A stretch of 64,000 nt of DNA from the NCBI GenBank assembly GCA_030512295.1, contig JAULSR010000001.1, positions 5,727,001 through 5,791,000 on the forward strand, read 5' to 3'. The notes under the pieces are model-generated. The model was given only the letters and a program-made list of their open reading frames with translations, was not told the origin of the DNA and did not search any database. The stretch comes from Bombardia bombarda. Lineage: Eukaryota; Ascomycota; Sordariomycetes; Sordariales; Lasiosphaeriaceae. Made by a program: the position numbers and the translations under genes. Positions 1 through 10,440 of the stretch are shown piece after piece (within the stretch, counting starts at the first letter, position 1; each line of letters opens with the position of its first letter).

Positions 1-653
1 CCTCGACTACGTTCTGTGCGTATTGAACGAAGCCTAAGGGTCGGAGAGCATTTTAGTCCTAAAACGTAACGAGAAGAAGGAACGGCGTATACTTCGCACC
101 GATGACTGCACCTAGCCTCTTGCTCATACTAGCGGTGTCGCCCGTGACCGTCACCTCGGGAGGCTGACATCGCTCTTGTCTACGTGTGACCCCTTTTGGC
201 TCTGAATTTGGTGAAGAAACGAGAATGAGTCGAGAACGTACCTTGCTGCAGCGGATCTGTGCATGGTACCAATCTCTACTCGGCCAATCGACCAGCCCGT
301 AAGTTCCTTCAGCTTTCTTTACACACATTCGAGACGTGATTAACCGACAGCTGGCAACAATGACTGTAACAAGCCCTACACAGGGCTACACAGGGAAATA
401 GCAAATGTCTCTTGCTGCTTCTCGGTAGCGGACCATTACTTGATCCAAAGATATCGACTTGCACAGCTCAATTCCTTGATTTTAAATAGCGTCCCAGACC
501 CAGTGAAGTTGGCAGTTTTCAAAAGAACACCATAGCACCCAGGTAAGACACAAAGAAAGACATAAAGTGCTAACATCACCACCTAACTAGTTCTAAATTA
601 TAAACAACAGTCATCCAAAGCCCAGCAATCCCAGCCCGAAATACCTTCCCAAA
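1..653. other. Left-edge intergenic sequence
   Basis: No reading frame here looks protein-like on either strand; one 89-codon minus-strand frame near 59-328 has no recognisable motif. A short tandem (ctacacaggg twice, about 374-394) is present. The right end should hold the 3' UTR of the glucanase gene on the minus strand. Confidence 0.5.
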
Positions 654-1865
654 TCAACCCATCCGATCCCCAACATACGCCTCTTCCCCTCCAACCTCCA
701 CAACCAACACCTCCGGATCCCCAGCATTCACCTTCCCCGACTGATCCTCCCCGCCATCCATCTGCACATCGTCATACGCAAACGCATACCCCTTCCCGTC
801 CAAATTACACTCATGCACAATCCTCGCGTAATGGTTCGTCGGCTCACACTTATAAAACGTATCCGGATGCGACGGATGCTCCGCGACATCCACAATACAG
901 CTCCGCTGAAACGCCGCCGCCAGCCGTGGGATAATCGCGTTCCTCGTCGGCGACGGCCCCGTCGTGAACGGCCCGCTATTGCACCCCAATATATCCGCCG
1001 TCGTCGGCTTCGCAAACCTCTCGCCCCCCACCACCAGCTCATCCGTCCCCTTGTCCACATGTCCATCCACCACGCCCGCCGCCGCCTGCGTGTTGATCCT
1101 CAGCTTTTCCGATCCCCGATGGAACAACCCGCGATGACCCTCCCGATACCTCTCCCACGCCCTCTCAACCAACCCCTCGAAATACCCCTCAAAACCCACC
1201 CCCACCGCGCCCCCATGCGTCGGACTCAACGCCCTCAACGGCCTTCCCTCGCCCCCCTTCTGCTGCACAATCAGCCGGTCCCACGGCCTCCCATCTTTCT
1301 CCGCTTGCGCCCTCAACCCCTCACAGACCCTCTCCAGCCCATCCGCCCCCATCCCCGCCACATGCTGCACCTTCCCCCCACCGTCCCTCTCAGCCAGCGT
1401 CAGCGCCACCGGCAGCCGCGACACAAAGTCGACATAGCTGATATTCGCAAACAGCTGATCGCCGTTCAGCGTGAACTCGCAGAACGCAAAGTCCACGTCG
1501 GCATTCGGGTCAGAGGGGTTCAACACCGAGGGCTCGACGAGCGCCGCGCCGCCGCCGGGGCCGCCGGGGTTGCGCAGAAAGACGAGCTGGCGCTCGCCGC
1601 GGCTGAACCAGATGCGGCCGCCGGCGATTTGGGGGATGGTGACGGCGACGGTGTTGCCCGGGGGGCCGAGCGGGATGGCGACGGGCGCGGTGAGGGGCTG
1701 GAGGATTTGGCCATCGGGTGGGGAGGGCGGGTAGTGGAGGGTGTGGCCGTCGGATTGGAGGAAGACGCGCGCGGAGTTGGATTGGATGGCGAGGCCGGTG
1801 ATGTAGGCGAAGACGAGGGGGGTGGTGGTGCGGTTGACGAGGTGGATTGTGAGGGAGTCGGGCAT
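654..1865 (-). CDS. GH64 family glucan endo-1,3-beta-glucosidase
   Basis: Single-exon gene, 403 aa from the ATG at 1865 (MPDSLTIHLVN). It matches the GH64/thaumatin-like beta-1,3-glucanase fold, which hydrolyses beta-1,3-glucan. The core motif CEFT...NISYVDF holds Glu130 and Asp146, exactly 16 residues apart, the same spacing as the catalytic Glu/Asp pair known for the bacterial laminaripentaose-producing GH64 enzyme. Seen directly: no signal peptide follows the chosen start. The open frame continues 87 codons upstream to an ATG at 2126, but that stretch is low-complexity and not hydrophobic, so I treat it as 5' UTR. Either the protein is cytosolic or wall-directed by another route, or a short upstream exon was missed. 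A 401-codon frame on the plus strand over the same DNA is a shadow. Family assignment is firm. Confidence 0.88.
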   Translation of the reverse strand: MPDSLTIHLVNRTTTPLVFAYITGLAIQSNSARVFLQSDGHTLHYPPSPPDGQILQPLTAPVAIPLGPPGNTVAVTIPQIAGGRIWFSRGERQLVFLRNPGGPGGGAALVEPSVLNPSDPNADVDFAFCEFTLNGDQLFANISYVDFVSRLPVALTLAERDGGGKVQHVAGMGADGLERVCEGLRAQAEKDGRPWDRLIVQQKGGEGRPLRALSPTHGGAVGVGFEGYFEGLVERAWERYREGHRGLFHRGSEKLRINTQAAAGVVDGHVDKGTDELVVGGERFAKPTTADILGCNSGPFTTGPSPTRNAIIPRLAAAFQRSCIVDVAEHPSHPDTFYKCEPTNHYARIVHECNLDGKGYAFAYDDVQMDGGEDQSGKVNAGDPEVLVVEVGGEEAYVGDRMG

Positions 1866-2416
1866 TTTCTGTTTTGGGGGGTTGGGTTGGGGGTGGGTGT
1901 TTGTATGCTTGAGTCGTGGTGTTATAGATGTGTAGTTGTCTGGTTGTGTGGTGGTTGTAGAGTTGAATCGTGTGGAGAGGTGGCATGCATGTCGTGTCGA
2001 GGTGTTGACGTCGTTTAGCTTAGATTTGCTGCCGGTTTTGGCATTATGTCTTGCTGCGAAACCTGATTTAGTTTCAACCCGTCCTGCAGCTAGCCCCACA
2101 TCTAACCCGGGGAACAATGGATTCATTCAAACGAGATAAGCCCGACAGGACAATTGATTTTTGCCGACTTGAATTGCTGAGTCTTGACACTGATAAGATG
2201 ACGAGGTTAATGTTTCTTATCGTAGACTATTTATTACATTACCAGCAAATTTCAGGTGGCTCCCTCGAGACGAGATATCATGCGGAACATCTGTCCTCGT
2301 TCAGTATTGGTCTACAACTTTCATCTTCTCATAGAGGTTCATAACGCGGAAACTGTCAAGATACGCCCGAAAGTAACACCAAATCAAAATCGTGTAGTTG
2401 GACGAACACAAGCGGA
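1866..2416. other. Intergenic region: glucanase promoter and F-box 3' UTR
   Basis: Both flanking genes are on the minus strand, so this holds the glucanase promoter and 5' leader on the left and the F-box 3' UTR on the right. No further gene or repeat was recognised. Confidence 0.5.
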
Positions 2417-4068
2417 CTACGGAAATTCCTCATAAATTTCAATCTCGTCAGAATCTTCGTCCATATCGTCGTCGTGCTCCGAAGAATCGGAAATAACTGC
2501 GATTAATGATGCAAAATGCTGTCAGTCAAGGGGCCGATTGACAGGGTAGTACCTCATTACGTACAAACTGGCCACATCGGCGTGGTCTCCGCTGCAGCTC
2601 TCTCTAAGAGCATCATCGAGAATTGCGAGGTATAAGTTTGGCTGCGTCTGGATTCCTTGGTCTGGCCGTCGATAAACTCTACAGGGCCGCCAATCCTCAG
2701 AGGGACGCTAACTACATCGTCTTGCGTCACAAATTGTAGATTGGCGAGATCGAGGCTCTGGAGGTTCAGGCCAGCCTTCTTGGAAAGTGTCTGGAATATC
2801 CTGGCCCATATGTTGACGTTTAATTTCGGATCGTTCTTTTTGTCCACCATGGACACGGATCTAAGACTTAGTCTCCGTAGGGATGATGAGAACTTGAGGA
2901 CGAGTTTCAAGAGCACTGGCGGCTCCATCTCCACGAGGCCAAGGTCAAGCTGCTCCAGAAACTGCAGTCGAATAGGGGTAATGTCGTTATCAATGAGAGG
3001 AGGATCCGTCTCGCCGAGGCCGAGCCAAGTTAGCAGAAGCTCTGTCTGTCGCTTCCAGATCGAACTGCCATTTCCATGGACATTAAGACGAAACCAAGTG
3101 AGGTTTGGTGTGAGGGATAGAAATCGCTTCAACAAGAATGGGCTCGTGTTGGGGCTTGCCCCTTCTTGGGCGAAAACAATGTGAAGTTTCGTTAAGCTAG
3201 CCAAGACTGGTAACACAGATGACTCAATTCGAGGTGGGATGTAGAAGGCATTCTCAAAGAGCCCCCAGCCTCGATCTCGTAAAACAACCTCGATGTTCGG
3301 TGGACGCGCGTTTGCAGTTGCCAATGACGCAATGATGGCAGAAAACAGCTGGGAAGGATAAGGGTCTGACGTTGCCCTATTGTGATTCATGACCCTATTG
3401 TGATTCATGAATTCGCCTGTCAGTCTGACGAGCGAGGTTGCGCCGTAGCTGGTCCAGCAGGTGCCGAGACCGTCGCGGTTTCGGCTGCCAGCGTTGAAAT
3501 CGCGGATATCGACCGTCTCCAGATTTGGAAGATTGCTGAAGGCCTCAACAAGCATGTCTCTCAAAAGACCGGTCGACATCAGGCTCTCATGGCCTGCACA
3601 AGCAATCCTTTTCTGTCGCTCCTGCTCTTGCTCCCAGTTTCTCCTACCTCCTAAGTATCCCGAGCTGTCGTGGTCAAGGTAGCGATCTGTCGCAATAATG
3701 ACATGCCTGAGACATAGAGACAGTTTTTTGTGTTTGGATATGTCAATCAGCGCCTGTAGGCTGGTGGGAAAGACCATAAACTGCTTCTTTCGGAAGAACT
3801 CGTGCGAGAAAAAGCTGAAGAGGGCCCTTTCGAAAACTTTGCATGACAATCGCAGATTCCCCAGGTCCGTAGTAGGGACCGACTGGGTGATTCTGAGCAA
3901 GATCTCAAGTGGGATGCGCGCCAAATAGCAGTCATCTTGGGTGTCCACTGGCTGAGATGGGACATCGACTAGCTGGGCTTTTGTAAATACGGGTGTAGCG
4001 AGCTGCGATGGGCCAGCATATGAATCGAGCTGTGAAAGCATGGCATGATTGGTGGGTGACAATGCCAT
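2417..4068 (-). CDS. F-box domain protein with acidic C-terminal tail
   Basis: Two exons, 4068-2565 and 2496-2417, joined across a 68-bp intron (2497-2564; donor GTACGT, branch CTGAC, acceptor CGCAG), giving 527 aa. The F-box-like segment is near residues 40-90 (motif ARIPLEILLRITQSVPTTDL), followed by a leucine-rich region with no assigned domain. The second exon encodes only an acidic tail (SDSSEHDDDMDEDSDEIEIY), a very common ending in fungal F-box proteins, which supports the intron call. Known for the family: substrate-receptor subunit of an SCF ubiquitin ligase, binding Skp1 through the F-box. The substrate cannot be told from sequence. The start is the ATG at 4068; an upstream in-frame ATG at 4257 would add 63 residues that look non-coding. 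An 18-bp in-frame duplication (3375-3410) repeats MNHNR. Confidence 0.82.
3375..3410 (-). repeat. 18-bp perfect tandem duplication inside the F-box gene
   Basis: Two identical 18-bp units (3375-3392 and 3393-3410) lie head to tail in the coding exon. They keep frame and duplicate six codons (MNHNRV/MNHNRA). They look like a recent replication-slippage event. Confidence 0.9.
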
Positions 4069-4455
4069 TATGTTGGGGTGAATGAAGACAACGGATTCGA
4101 ACTTGCGAGAATCTATGTCGGACGAGTTGTTAAAACGGGAGGATGCTTCGCAGAATTTGATTTGATTGAAGAAAACCCTAAGTGTCGTTGCACTGCTTCC
4201 ACCGTGGAAGGCGCCGTTCAGCCGCGACTGCTGCCTCAGCGGGTCACATGGCATCACGTGAAGGAATGCGTGGAGAACCCTAGAACTAGGCTTCTGTCCC
4301 TTGGCAGCACTTACCAGGCATCATCACTAATTGGTCCTAGCGTTTGGCTCAGGGGCATAACGGCTCGCGAAGACGCCTCTCTTCCGACCGTCAATAATTT
4401 GCACCAAAGTTCACTGGTTTATCATGGTATTTGTCGTGACACTCCCCCTCAGAGT
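4069..4455. other. Intergenic region between F-box gene and ADE8
   Basis: A 387-bp gap between two minus-strand genes. It should contain the F-box promoter and the ADE8 terminator. No other gene was seen. Confidence 0.5.
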
Positions 4456-5226
4456 CTATCTCGACTCATTCTTTCTCGCGAGGATGCTCTTGACGACCTG
4501 CGCCGTAGCCTCAACTATCAACTCGTGCTCGTGCGAGTGTATTCTCTCCTCCAACTGATGCAGATCCTCGCCCTCGCGGCACTCGACCTCTCGTGTCAAG
4601 ATGGGCTCTCCTCGGTCAACCTCGTCAATGACAAAGTGCACCATGATACCCGTCTTGTTGTCCTCGAGCTTGCCAGCCTTGAAGTCCTCAAACGCCCGCC
4701 CAATTGCATTAACACCGTCATATTTGCCTATAAAAGTCATGTCAGCTCGCCTGTCCACTTCCCCCCTCTCCCAACATCCATCCCAAAGCTGTGATTTACC
4801 TGGCAGAGCTGGATGCAAGTTGATAATCTTAATACCCGCCGCCTCCAAGGGGTCGAGCAAGGGCTTTCCGAATATGTACATGAACCCAGCGAGAACGACA
4901 AGATCTGGCTTGTAGTCGCCATTGAGCAGCTTCTCCGCGAGAGCGGCGTCGTACTTGTCTCGCGCCTCCTGGATCTTTTGCGCGTCCTTCTCGCCCTTCT
5001 CCTGGAAGCCGTTGGATATCAGGTTGAAGTACTCCCAGGGTATGCCGGCCTGCTCTGCGCGCTTGGTGGCATAGGCCTTTCCTCGGTTCACGATCAGGCG
5101 GATGATCTTGGAATCGGGTATTTGGCCGGCCGCCACGGCGTCGATGAGCGCTTGGAAGTTGGAGCCGTTGCCGCTGGCCATGACCACGATGCGGCATGGC
5201 CCCGACTCGGACAGGGACAGGGACAT
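4456..5226 (-). CDS. ADE8: Phosphoribosylglycinamide formyltransferase (GAR transformylase)
   Basis: Cytosolic enzyme of de novo purine synthesis that formylates glycinamide ribonucleotide with 10-formyl-tetrahydrofolate. Two exons, 5226-4800 and 4727-4456, give 232 aa, the usual size for fungal Ade8/PurN. Visible motifs: VVMASGNGSNFQALIDA near residue 15, NLHPALPG carrying the catalytic Asn/His, and HFVIDEVDRGEPI with the conserved Asp. The 72-nt intron (4728-4799, GTAAAT...TTTATAG) is a multiple of three with no stop, so the unspliced frame also stays open. Removing it restores LPG|KYDG as in other PurN proteins, which is why I call it an intron. The start is the ATG at 5226 just before SLSLSESGPCRIVV; the in-frame ATG at 5337 would add a basic leader with no obvious purpose. 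Confidence 0.93.
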   Translation of the reverse strand: MSLSLSESGPCRIVVMASGNGSNFQALIDAVAAGQIPDSKIIRLIVNRGKAYATKRAEQAGIPWEYFNLISNGFQEKGEKDAQKIQEARDKYDAALAEKLLNGDYKPDLVVLAGFMYIFGKPLLDPLEAAGIKIINLHPALPGKSQLWDGCWERGEVDRRADMTFIGKYDGVNAIGRAFEDFKAGKLEDNKTGIMVHFVIDEVDRGEPILTREVECREGEDLHQLEERIHSHEHELIVEATAQVVKSILARKNESR

Positions 5227-6899
5227 GGCGGGGTAAGACGGAGACGATGAAATCGCGGGCTGGCGATGTTGTTTCCTTTTTGAGATCTGAGCTTTTTGGA
5301 CAAGGGCTAGCGAAAGAAAATGATTTCGTGATCGCAATCAACTGTCCAGTTCCCTATCCAATGAGTGTAATCCGCGAATCAAGATGTTGCGGGGGAGTGC
5401 ATCAGCGCATCAGCCAGACGATGGGATCGTGAGGCCTTTCCCGAGCTCCGTCATAATTGCCAAAAAGGCAGACAAAACTTTTCCGACGATGGGCGAGAGT
5501 GGATAGACATTTCACTGCGCGCCAATCAAAGCTGTCAGCCAGAGCGACTAACGGCACCTGTCCAGTGCGCTGGGTCCACTAAACCCCAAAACTCCAGGCA
5601 GGCACGGCAGCCCTGAGAACATAAATCAGGTTATCTTCGTTGGTTGAGCTTCGTGTAGTTCTAGCCGTTGTTCTTTCCAACGACACACGGACCCTCCTTA
5701 TCTCGCTCATATATAGCACAGCAATTTTTTCATGATATTTCTCTGTTCGGGCTCAATGTCCTGTTATGAAGGCGGCCGCCCTCGCTCGGCCTTCTTTCCC
5801 CGCACTGCTGCCCCGAAAGTGGCACGTTGCGGGAGGGGCCTACCCCTGACAACGCCGACCGAAATACATGCAGTGTTGAGGGGATGTTAAGGCGACTGCC
5901 AGTCGTCACATCTTTCCAACTGCATCCATTGCGATACACTAACTGAAGGTACATACACCGCAATGGATGTCAACCGTGGAAGGTCGCAATCACGATAACC
6001 AGTACATATGCCATCCCCCAATGCAGCGGCTACCCCGTGCTGTTTATTCGACATTAATCCTTCGACCAGAGTTACGAGTATTACCAGCCACCGTCTTTTG
6101 GTACTTGACGGCATCTGTTGAGGCAGACGCAAAAGTCTGGGTGGCAGTTCGACAGTGATCCAAGGCGCAATTTGTCATGCCGGCTCCGGGATCTATCTCG
6201 ATGCCATCTATCGGCCATTTCTCGAAGCGAGCTGCCTCATAGCCACAGCGGGCAGGGGACGGGATGGCATGGGGTGGAAGTGTGTGTGACGCGCGGAAGG
6301 GCCTGAGAGCGGCGTGGGTTGATCAACTCACCTAGGGTCAGTTCGTGTACAACCTTGCTGTGCCTCTTCCACTTCCGGCCGCTGCCCTGATGCCCTAGAA
6401 CTAGAGATCCATCAGCGCTCAAAGCATCCACTAAAAGTAAGACCTAGACCAGGACCCGGCTGACTGGATTCATCTCTTTTTTTTTAACGCCATGTGTTTT
6501 ATCGGCTTAGTCGGAGCTTGTCATGTTGATATCCTTGACATAATGCCCGTGTTGGTGAGCGTGGTGGACGGCGACTTGGACGAAGCCGGGACTAGTTTGC
6601 CCATTGTGCCGCTCGCTAATAGCCAACAACCACCAGGCCAAGATTCCGTACCTTGCAGTAGCTTCCATGGCCCTAACGGTGTACGACGGGGGGAGGGATG
6701 GGCGTGGGGTTTCGAAACCAGGAAGGAGCCCAGACTCTGGCTGCAATTGGGGGCTGTCGACCTTGTTTCCGTCTGGTCGGCCTGCCCTACGACCTTGCAA
6801 AAAGGCCTCATCGAAACATAATTGTTTCCCTTTCATCCCTCCTCGAGTTTTGGCCTCCTCTTTCCATCACCGATTCATCGCCCTGGCCATATATCCTCG
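5227..6899. other. Divergent intergenic region (ADE8 / membrane glycoprotein)
   Basis: A 1.67-kb divergent promoter region. It holds only short unconvincing frames. A pyrimidine-rich tract (about 6475-6487, and again at 6825-6870) precedes the rightward gene. No TATA box or operator could be assigned with confidence. Confidence 0.5.
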
Positions 6900-8396
6900 A
6901 TGAGACATTCCATATTACTCCTCGCCGCTTCGGGCGGCGTGGCAGGCGCAGACTGGGTCAAATGGCCGACTGGCGAAGATCCGTTCAGTATTCCATTTGT
7001 GCCGAGAGAGACGGGAACATCAAGTACAGACACAGACGGATGGACACCAAAACCGACAGAGGCGGCAGGATCGCCACCAGGGCCAAAGGCCGTCCTAGAC
7101 CTGTTGAAGCGTGGAGATGAGGGGAGGTTAAGGAGGCAGGAACAGAACACATGGATCAATGACAAAACCTGCGGATGGTTTTCCAGTCTATCATGTTAGT
7201 TGAACGCCTTGAGACGCAGATTGATGAGTAAATGGGCTTCACTGACAGACATCCAACCCATCTTATCAGCCGCGCACTTTACCTGTAGCGAGAGCTCATC
7301 CTGTGCAACAAACGATGCAAATGTGGTGGCTTGTGTTTCGGGAACATACCGTCCTTTCTTTACCGCTTGTGTTGACTATGAAGGATCTGATGGGGGCGGC
7401 TGCTCAAATATCGGGTCCGAGACAGCTTGCTGGTGAGTTACTTATCCTGCACATCATAACATCACAATGCAGAAACTGACCTGTATACTCCCAAGTCAAA
7501 CATCCTCCGTCGGCTCATGCGGCACCTTTTTATGGCCCGGAAATCCAGCTCGGTCCATGTACCGCTGCTTCGCACAGCCAACCGTCGTATTCATGCTCGA
7601 CCAGCCATTAGTCTCTGTCGACACATCAACCATCAGCTATTTCCCAACCTCAACCACCCCAGCAAACAGCATATCCAACCCACCAACTACCTCAACATCA
7701 ACACCACCCGGCGGCAGCCCACCCTCCAACAACAACAACAACAACAACCCCACTCCCAAACCCCCAACCAACACAGGCGCCATCGTCGGCGGAGCCGTGG
7801 CCGGCGGCGCAGTCCTCCTCATCCTCCTCATCGCCTTCCTCCTCCTCCTCCGCAGAAAACGCCGCTACAGACCCGACCGAACCAAGCACCTCCTCTCCGT
7901 AGCCGGCGTCGGGCTCGAACACACCCCACAGCCCTCGTCCCCGCTCCCACCACCATCACCCGACTCCCCACAGTCCCCACAGATGAGACAGGAGCTCCCC
8001 GGAAGCAGCACCTTTCCCACCGAGATGCAAGGCACGCTCCCGCCCGACCGACGACACTCGCTTTACGGGCCGGGCTCGCCACCCCCCAAACCGCCCCCGT
8101 CGGCCCGCCGGTCGCGCGCCGGCGGCGGCGCAGAACACCGCAACCCGCACCAGCACCTGGTGATGCCCGAGCTTGATTCTGGCGGGCTGCCGGTGGGTCC
8201 GTATGGACATATTGCGGAGATGGCGGGCAACTCGAGGAGGGTGTCGCGGCGGTCGGATTCGATGGATTCGTGGGGGTGGATAGCGAGACGTTGTGGACGA
8301 GGGAGAGGGGGGATAGGGACAGGGGTGTTTAAGCGGTGGAGGGTAAAAATGGGCATACGAAAAACGAATGCCACGTTGCTCGGGCATCAGCCATGA
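6900..8396 (+). CDS. Single-pass membrane glycoprotein with cysteine-rich ectodomain
   Basis: Three exons (6900-7194, 7249-7432, 7496-8396) give 459 aa. Introns are 54 and 63 bp with GTTAGT and GTGAGT donors; the acceptors were chosen because they alone keep the Cys-rich frame open. Layout: signal peptide at residues 1-17 (MRHSILLLAASGGVAGA), an ectodomain with many Cys (starting TCGWFSS, then GGGCSNIGSETACC), a Ser/Thr/Pro and Asn-rich stalk, one membrane helix at about 254-278 (GAIVGGAVAGGAVLLILLIA) followed by RRKRR as stop-transfer, and a proline-rich cytosolic tail. The architecture (SP, Cys-rich, S/T stalk, TM, tail) is common for fungal surface sensors or wall-anchored receptors, but I recognise no named family and assign no function. 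The last 40 residues are low-complexity and the exact C-terminus is less certain. Confidence 0.72.
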
Positions 8397-9039
8397 TGGG
8401 GTGTTGCGCTAATTTGAGCTTCAATGTGTATATACACACGGGCGTGGTAGATCTGTCCCTCAGACTGCGAAAACCTTTTTTCATGTAATGGGGGGCACAT
8501 AGGAACTTATCTGGGAACACAGGACGGCGGATGGCTGGCAGCGGCGTATTGGATTAACAAGGTCATGACATTGGGTGGTGATTCGTTATTTGGGAGGCTT
8601 TTAGTTCTTTTGTTCTCACGGAGGGCCGATCTGGATATATTTCTTGTATATAGTATCGCCGACTTAGTACCTGACTGCCAACGTATCTACTGTATTTATC
8701 ATCTACAGAGGAACCAGAACATGATATCACTACAGCATCAACTCAGCAGACCGCAACACACACTGCAATGACCTTTAACGGTTCACAACACCTCGAGTCA
8801 GAAAGCATGTTCCCCATGTTGTAAGTTACGCTCATATTCCGTCGTGATTATCGTCCATATCTTCTGTGTCAAATGGTATCGTTTCTACCCAACACCAACT
8901 CAGTCCAGCAAATCCTATCTAGAGACAACCTTCCTTGCCATACTGAGATTCCAGTCCCATCCCTACCGAGTCATCCAACCCCATATATCCCAAAATCTAC
9001 ACACCCAAGCAAAACAAAAACCAAAACACCCACCCCCCT
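8397..9039. other. Convergent intergenic region
   Basis: Lies between the 3' ends of the membrane glycoprotein and the dehydrogenase. It is A/C-rich near 8990-9060. Presumably 3' UTRs and terminators; no gene seen. Confidence 0.5.
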
Positions 9040-10253
9040 TTACGAACCCCCCACCAAAAACTGCAAATTCACCGGCGTGACCGCCTCCCTCCCCTGCAAC
9101 ACCGCCAACACATTCCTCATGCTCAGCTCCTCAAAGCCCACATGCGTCTCGACCGTCCCGCCCGCATTATGACACGTCAACATGACCGTCCCGGGCCTGT
9201 CCCCCTCCAAGCCCAGCGCCATCCCCACCAGCCGCCGATTCACCGCCGGCTCCTCAGCATGCACATCCAGCGCCGCCGCGCCCACCTGGCCCGCCTCGAG
9301 CGCATCCGCCAGCGCCTCCTCATCCACCAGCGACCCGCGCGCGATGTTGACAAACCTCGCGCCCCTCCGCATCGCCCCCAGCGCCTCCGCTGTGACGATC
9401 GGCCTCCCGTCCGGCGAGGCGGGCGTGCACAGCACGACGCAATCAGCCACCCCCAGCAAACCATCCAGAGTCGGGTGGAACGTAGCGCCGAGGGCGGCCT
9501 CGACGCTGGCGGATTTCCGCACGACGTCGTGGTAGGCGATGCGCATGCCAAAGGTGGCCGGGTGGCCGAGCTTGGCGGCGATCTGCTGCCCGACATTGCC
9601 AAAGCCGATGAGGCCGAGGACGTGGCCGCGGGGGTTGTGCGAGGCGGCGGTGGCGAGGGCGTGGCAGGACTGGAAGGCGCGGCGGGCGGCGGCGGCGGCG
9701 ATTTCAGACTCGGCGGGGGCGGATGATGATGATGAAGAAGAAGAAAGGAGGAAGGGCAGCGTGGCGGCGTTCATGCACCAGGGCAGGTGACGGAAGGTGG
9801 ATATCACCATGGCAACAGCAAAGTCGGCGACGGCCTCAGCAGCAGCGAGGCCCGAGTTGCAGTAGATTATTCCTATTGTCTATCAGTCTCTCTCCCGCCC
9901 CAATCTTTTGCTCTCCCTCCGGTGTGTGACCAACTCACCCCTCTCCCCCAGCACCTTCGTATCCGCCCAGTCAAACCCCGCCCCGGCGCTCGCAAACACG
10001 CGCACCGACTCGGGCAGCAAGCCAACCAGCTCGGCGTCCCAGCGGCCCATCTCGCCGCCGCTGCCCCAGAACGGCCGGAAGATGGCGCTGAAGTCGCCCC
10101 AGCGCTGTTCCCGCAGCGCGCGCATGAAGGCGCCGCGCTCGCGCTCCGCGGCGCTCGGCCGCACCACCTCGAACGCGCTGCTGAACTCGGCGTACGTGTG
10201 CGGGTTGTACTTGACCGGGTCGCCGATGTGGAGCACGATCGGGCGCCGCGAGA

Positions 10254-10290
<37 letters not shown>

Positions 10291-10440
10291 TTTGGAGGAC
10301 TGGCGCAGGGGCAGGGTGAGGCTGGTCGCGCTCGGCGTGAGGCTCGGGATCGGGATCGGGCGGGCGGGCGACCCGGAGCGGGGGGTCGAGGCGGGCACGG
10401 GGGTCGAGGCGGGCATGGGGGTGTTGGTTGGCTCGGCCAT
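9040..10440 (-). CDS. D-isomer-specific 2-hydroxyacid dehydrogenase (NAD(P)-dependent)
   Basis: Two exons, 10440-9939 and 9872-9040, with a 66-bp intron (donor GTGAGT, acceptor AATAG), give 444 aa. The family reduces 2-keto acids such as glyoxylate or hydroxypyruvate to D-2-hydroxy acids with NAD(P)H. Motifs: Rossmann loop GLIGFGNVGQQIA; VNIARGSLVDEEAL containing the substrate-binding Arg; ALDVHAEEP with the Glu; and LTCHNAGGT with the catalytic His. The N-terminal 65 residues are Pro/Ser/Thr-rich and include a run of about 12 alanines coded by a (GGC)n tract, which is not part of the enzyme fold. The conserved catalytic half resembles fungal glyoxylate/hydroxypyruvate reductase-type proteins, but the substrate cannot be told from sequence. 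No targeting signal is obvious. Confidence 0.88.
10255..10289 (-). repeat. (GGC)n trinucleotide repeat coding poly-alanine
   Basis: About 12 perfect GGC units on the plus strand, read as GCC alanine codons in the N-terminal extension of the dehydrogenase. It is probably length-polymorphic between isolates. Confidence 0.9.

Noticed and set aside
813..2018. 401-codon plus-strand frame opposite the glucanase
   Set aside because: Arg/Pro/His-rich translation with no motif; a shadow of the GC-rich GH64 gene, whose catalytic motifs are on the minus strand.
5227..5337. N-terminal extension of ADE8 from the upstream ATG as a mitochondrial presequence
   Set aside because: Extension is possible, but GAR formyltransferase is cytosolic in fungi and the 5226 ATG fits family length.
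7517..8176. 219-codon alternative frame in the membrane glycoprotein
   Set aside because: Low-complexity Arg/Pro/His reading; the frame with a membrane helix and basic stop-transfer is the real one.
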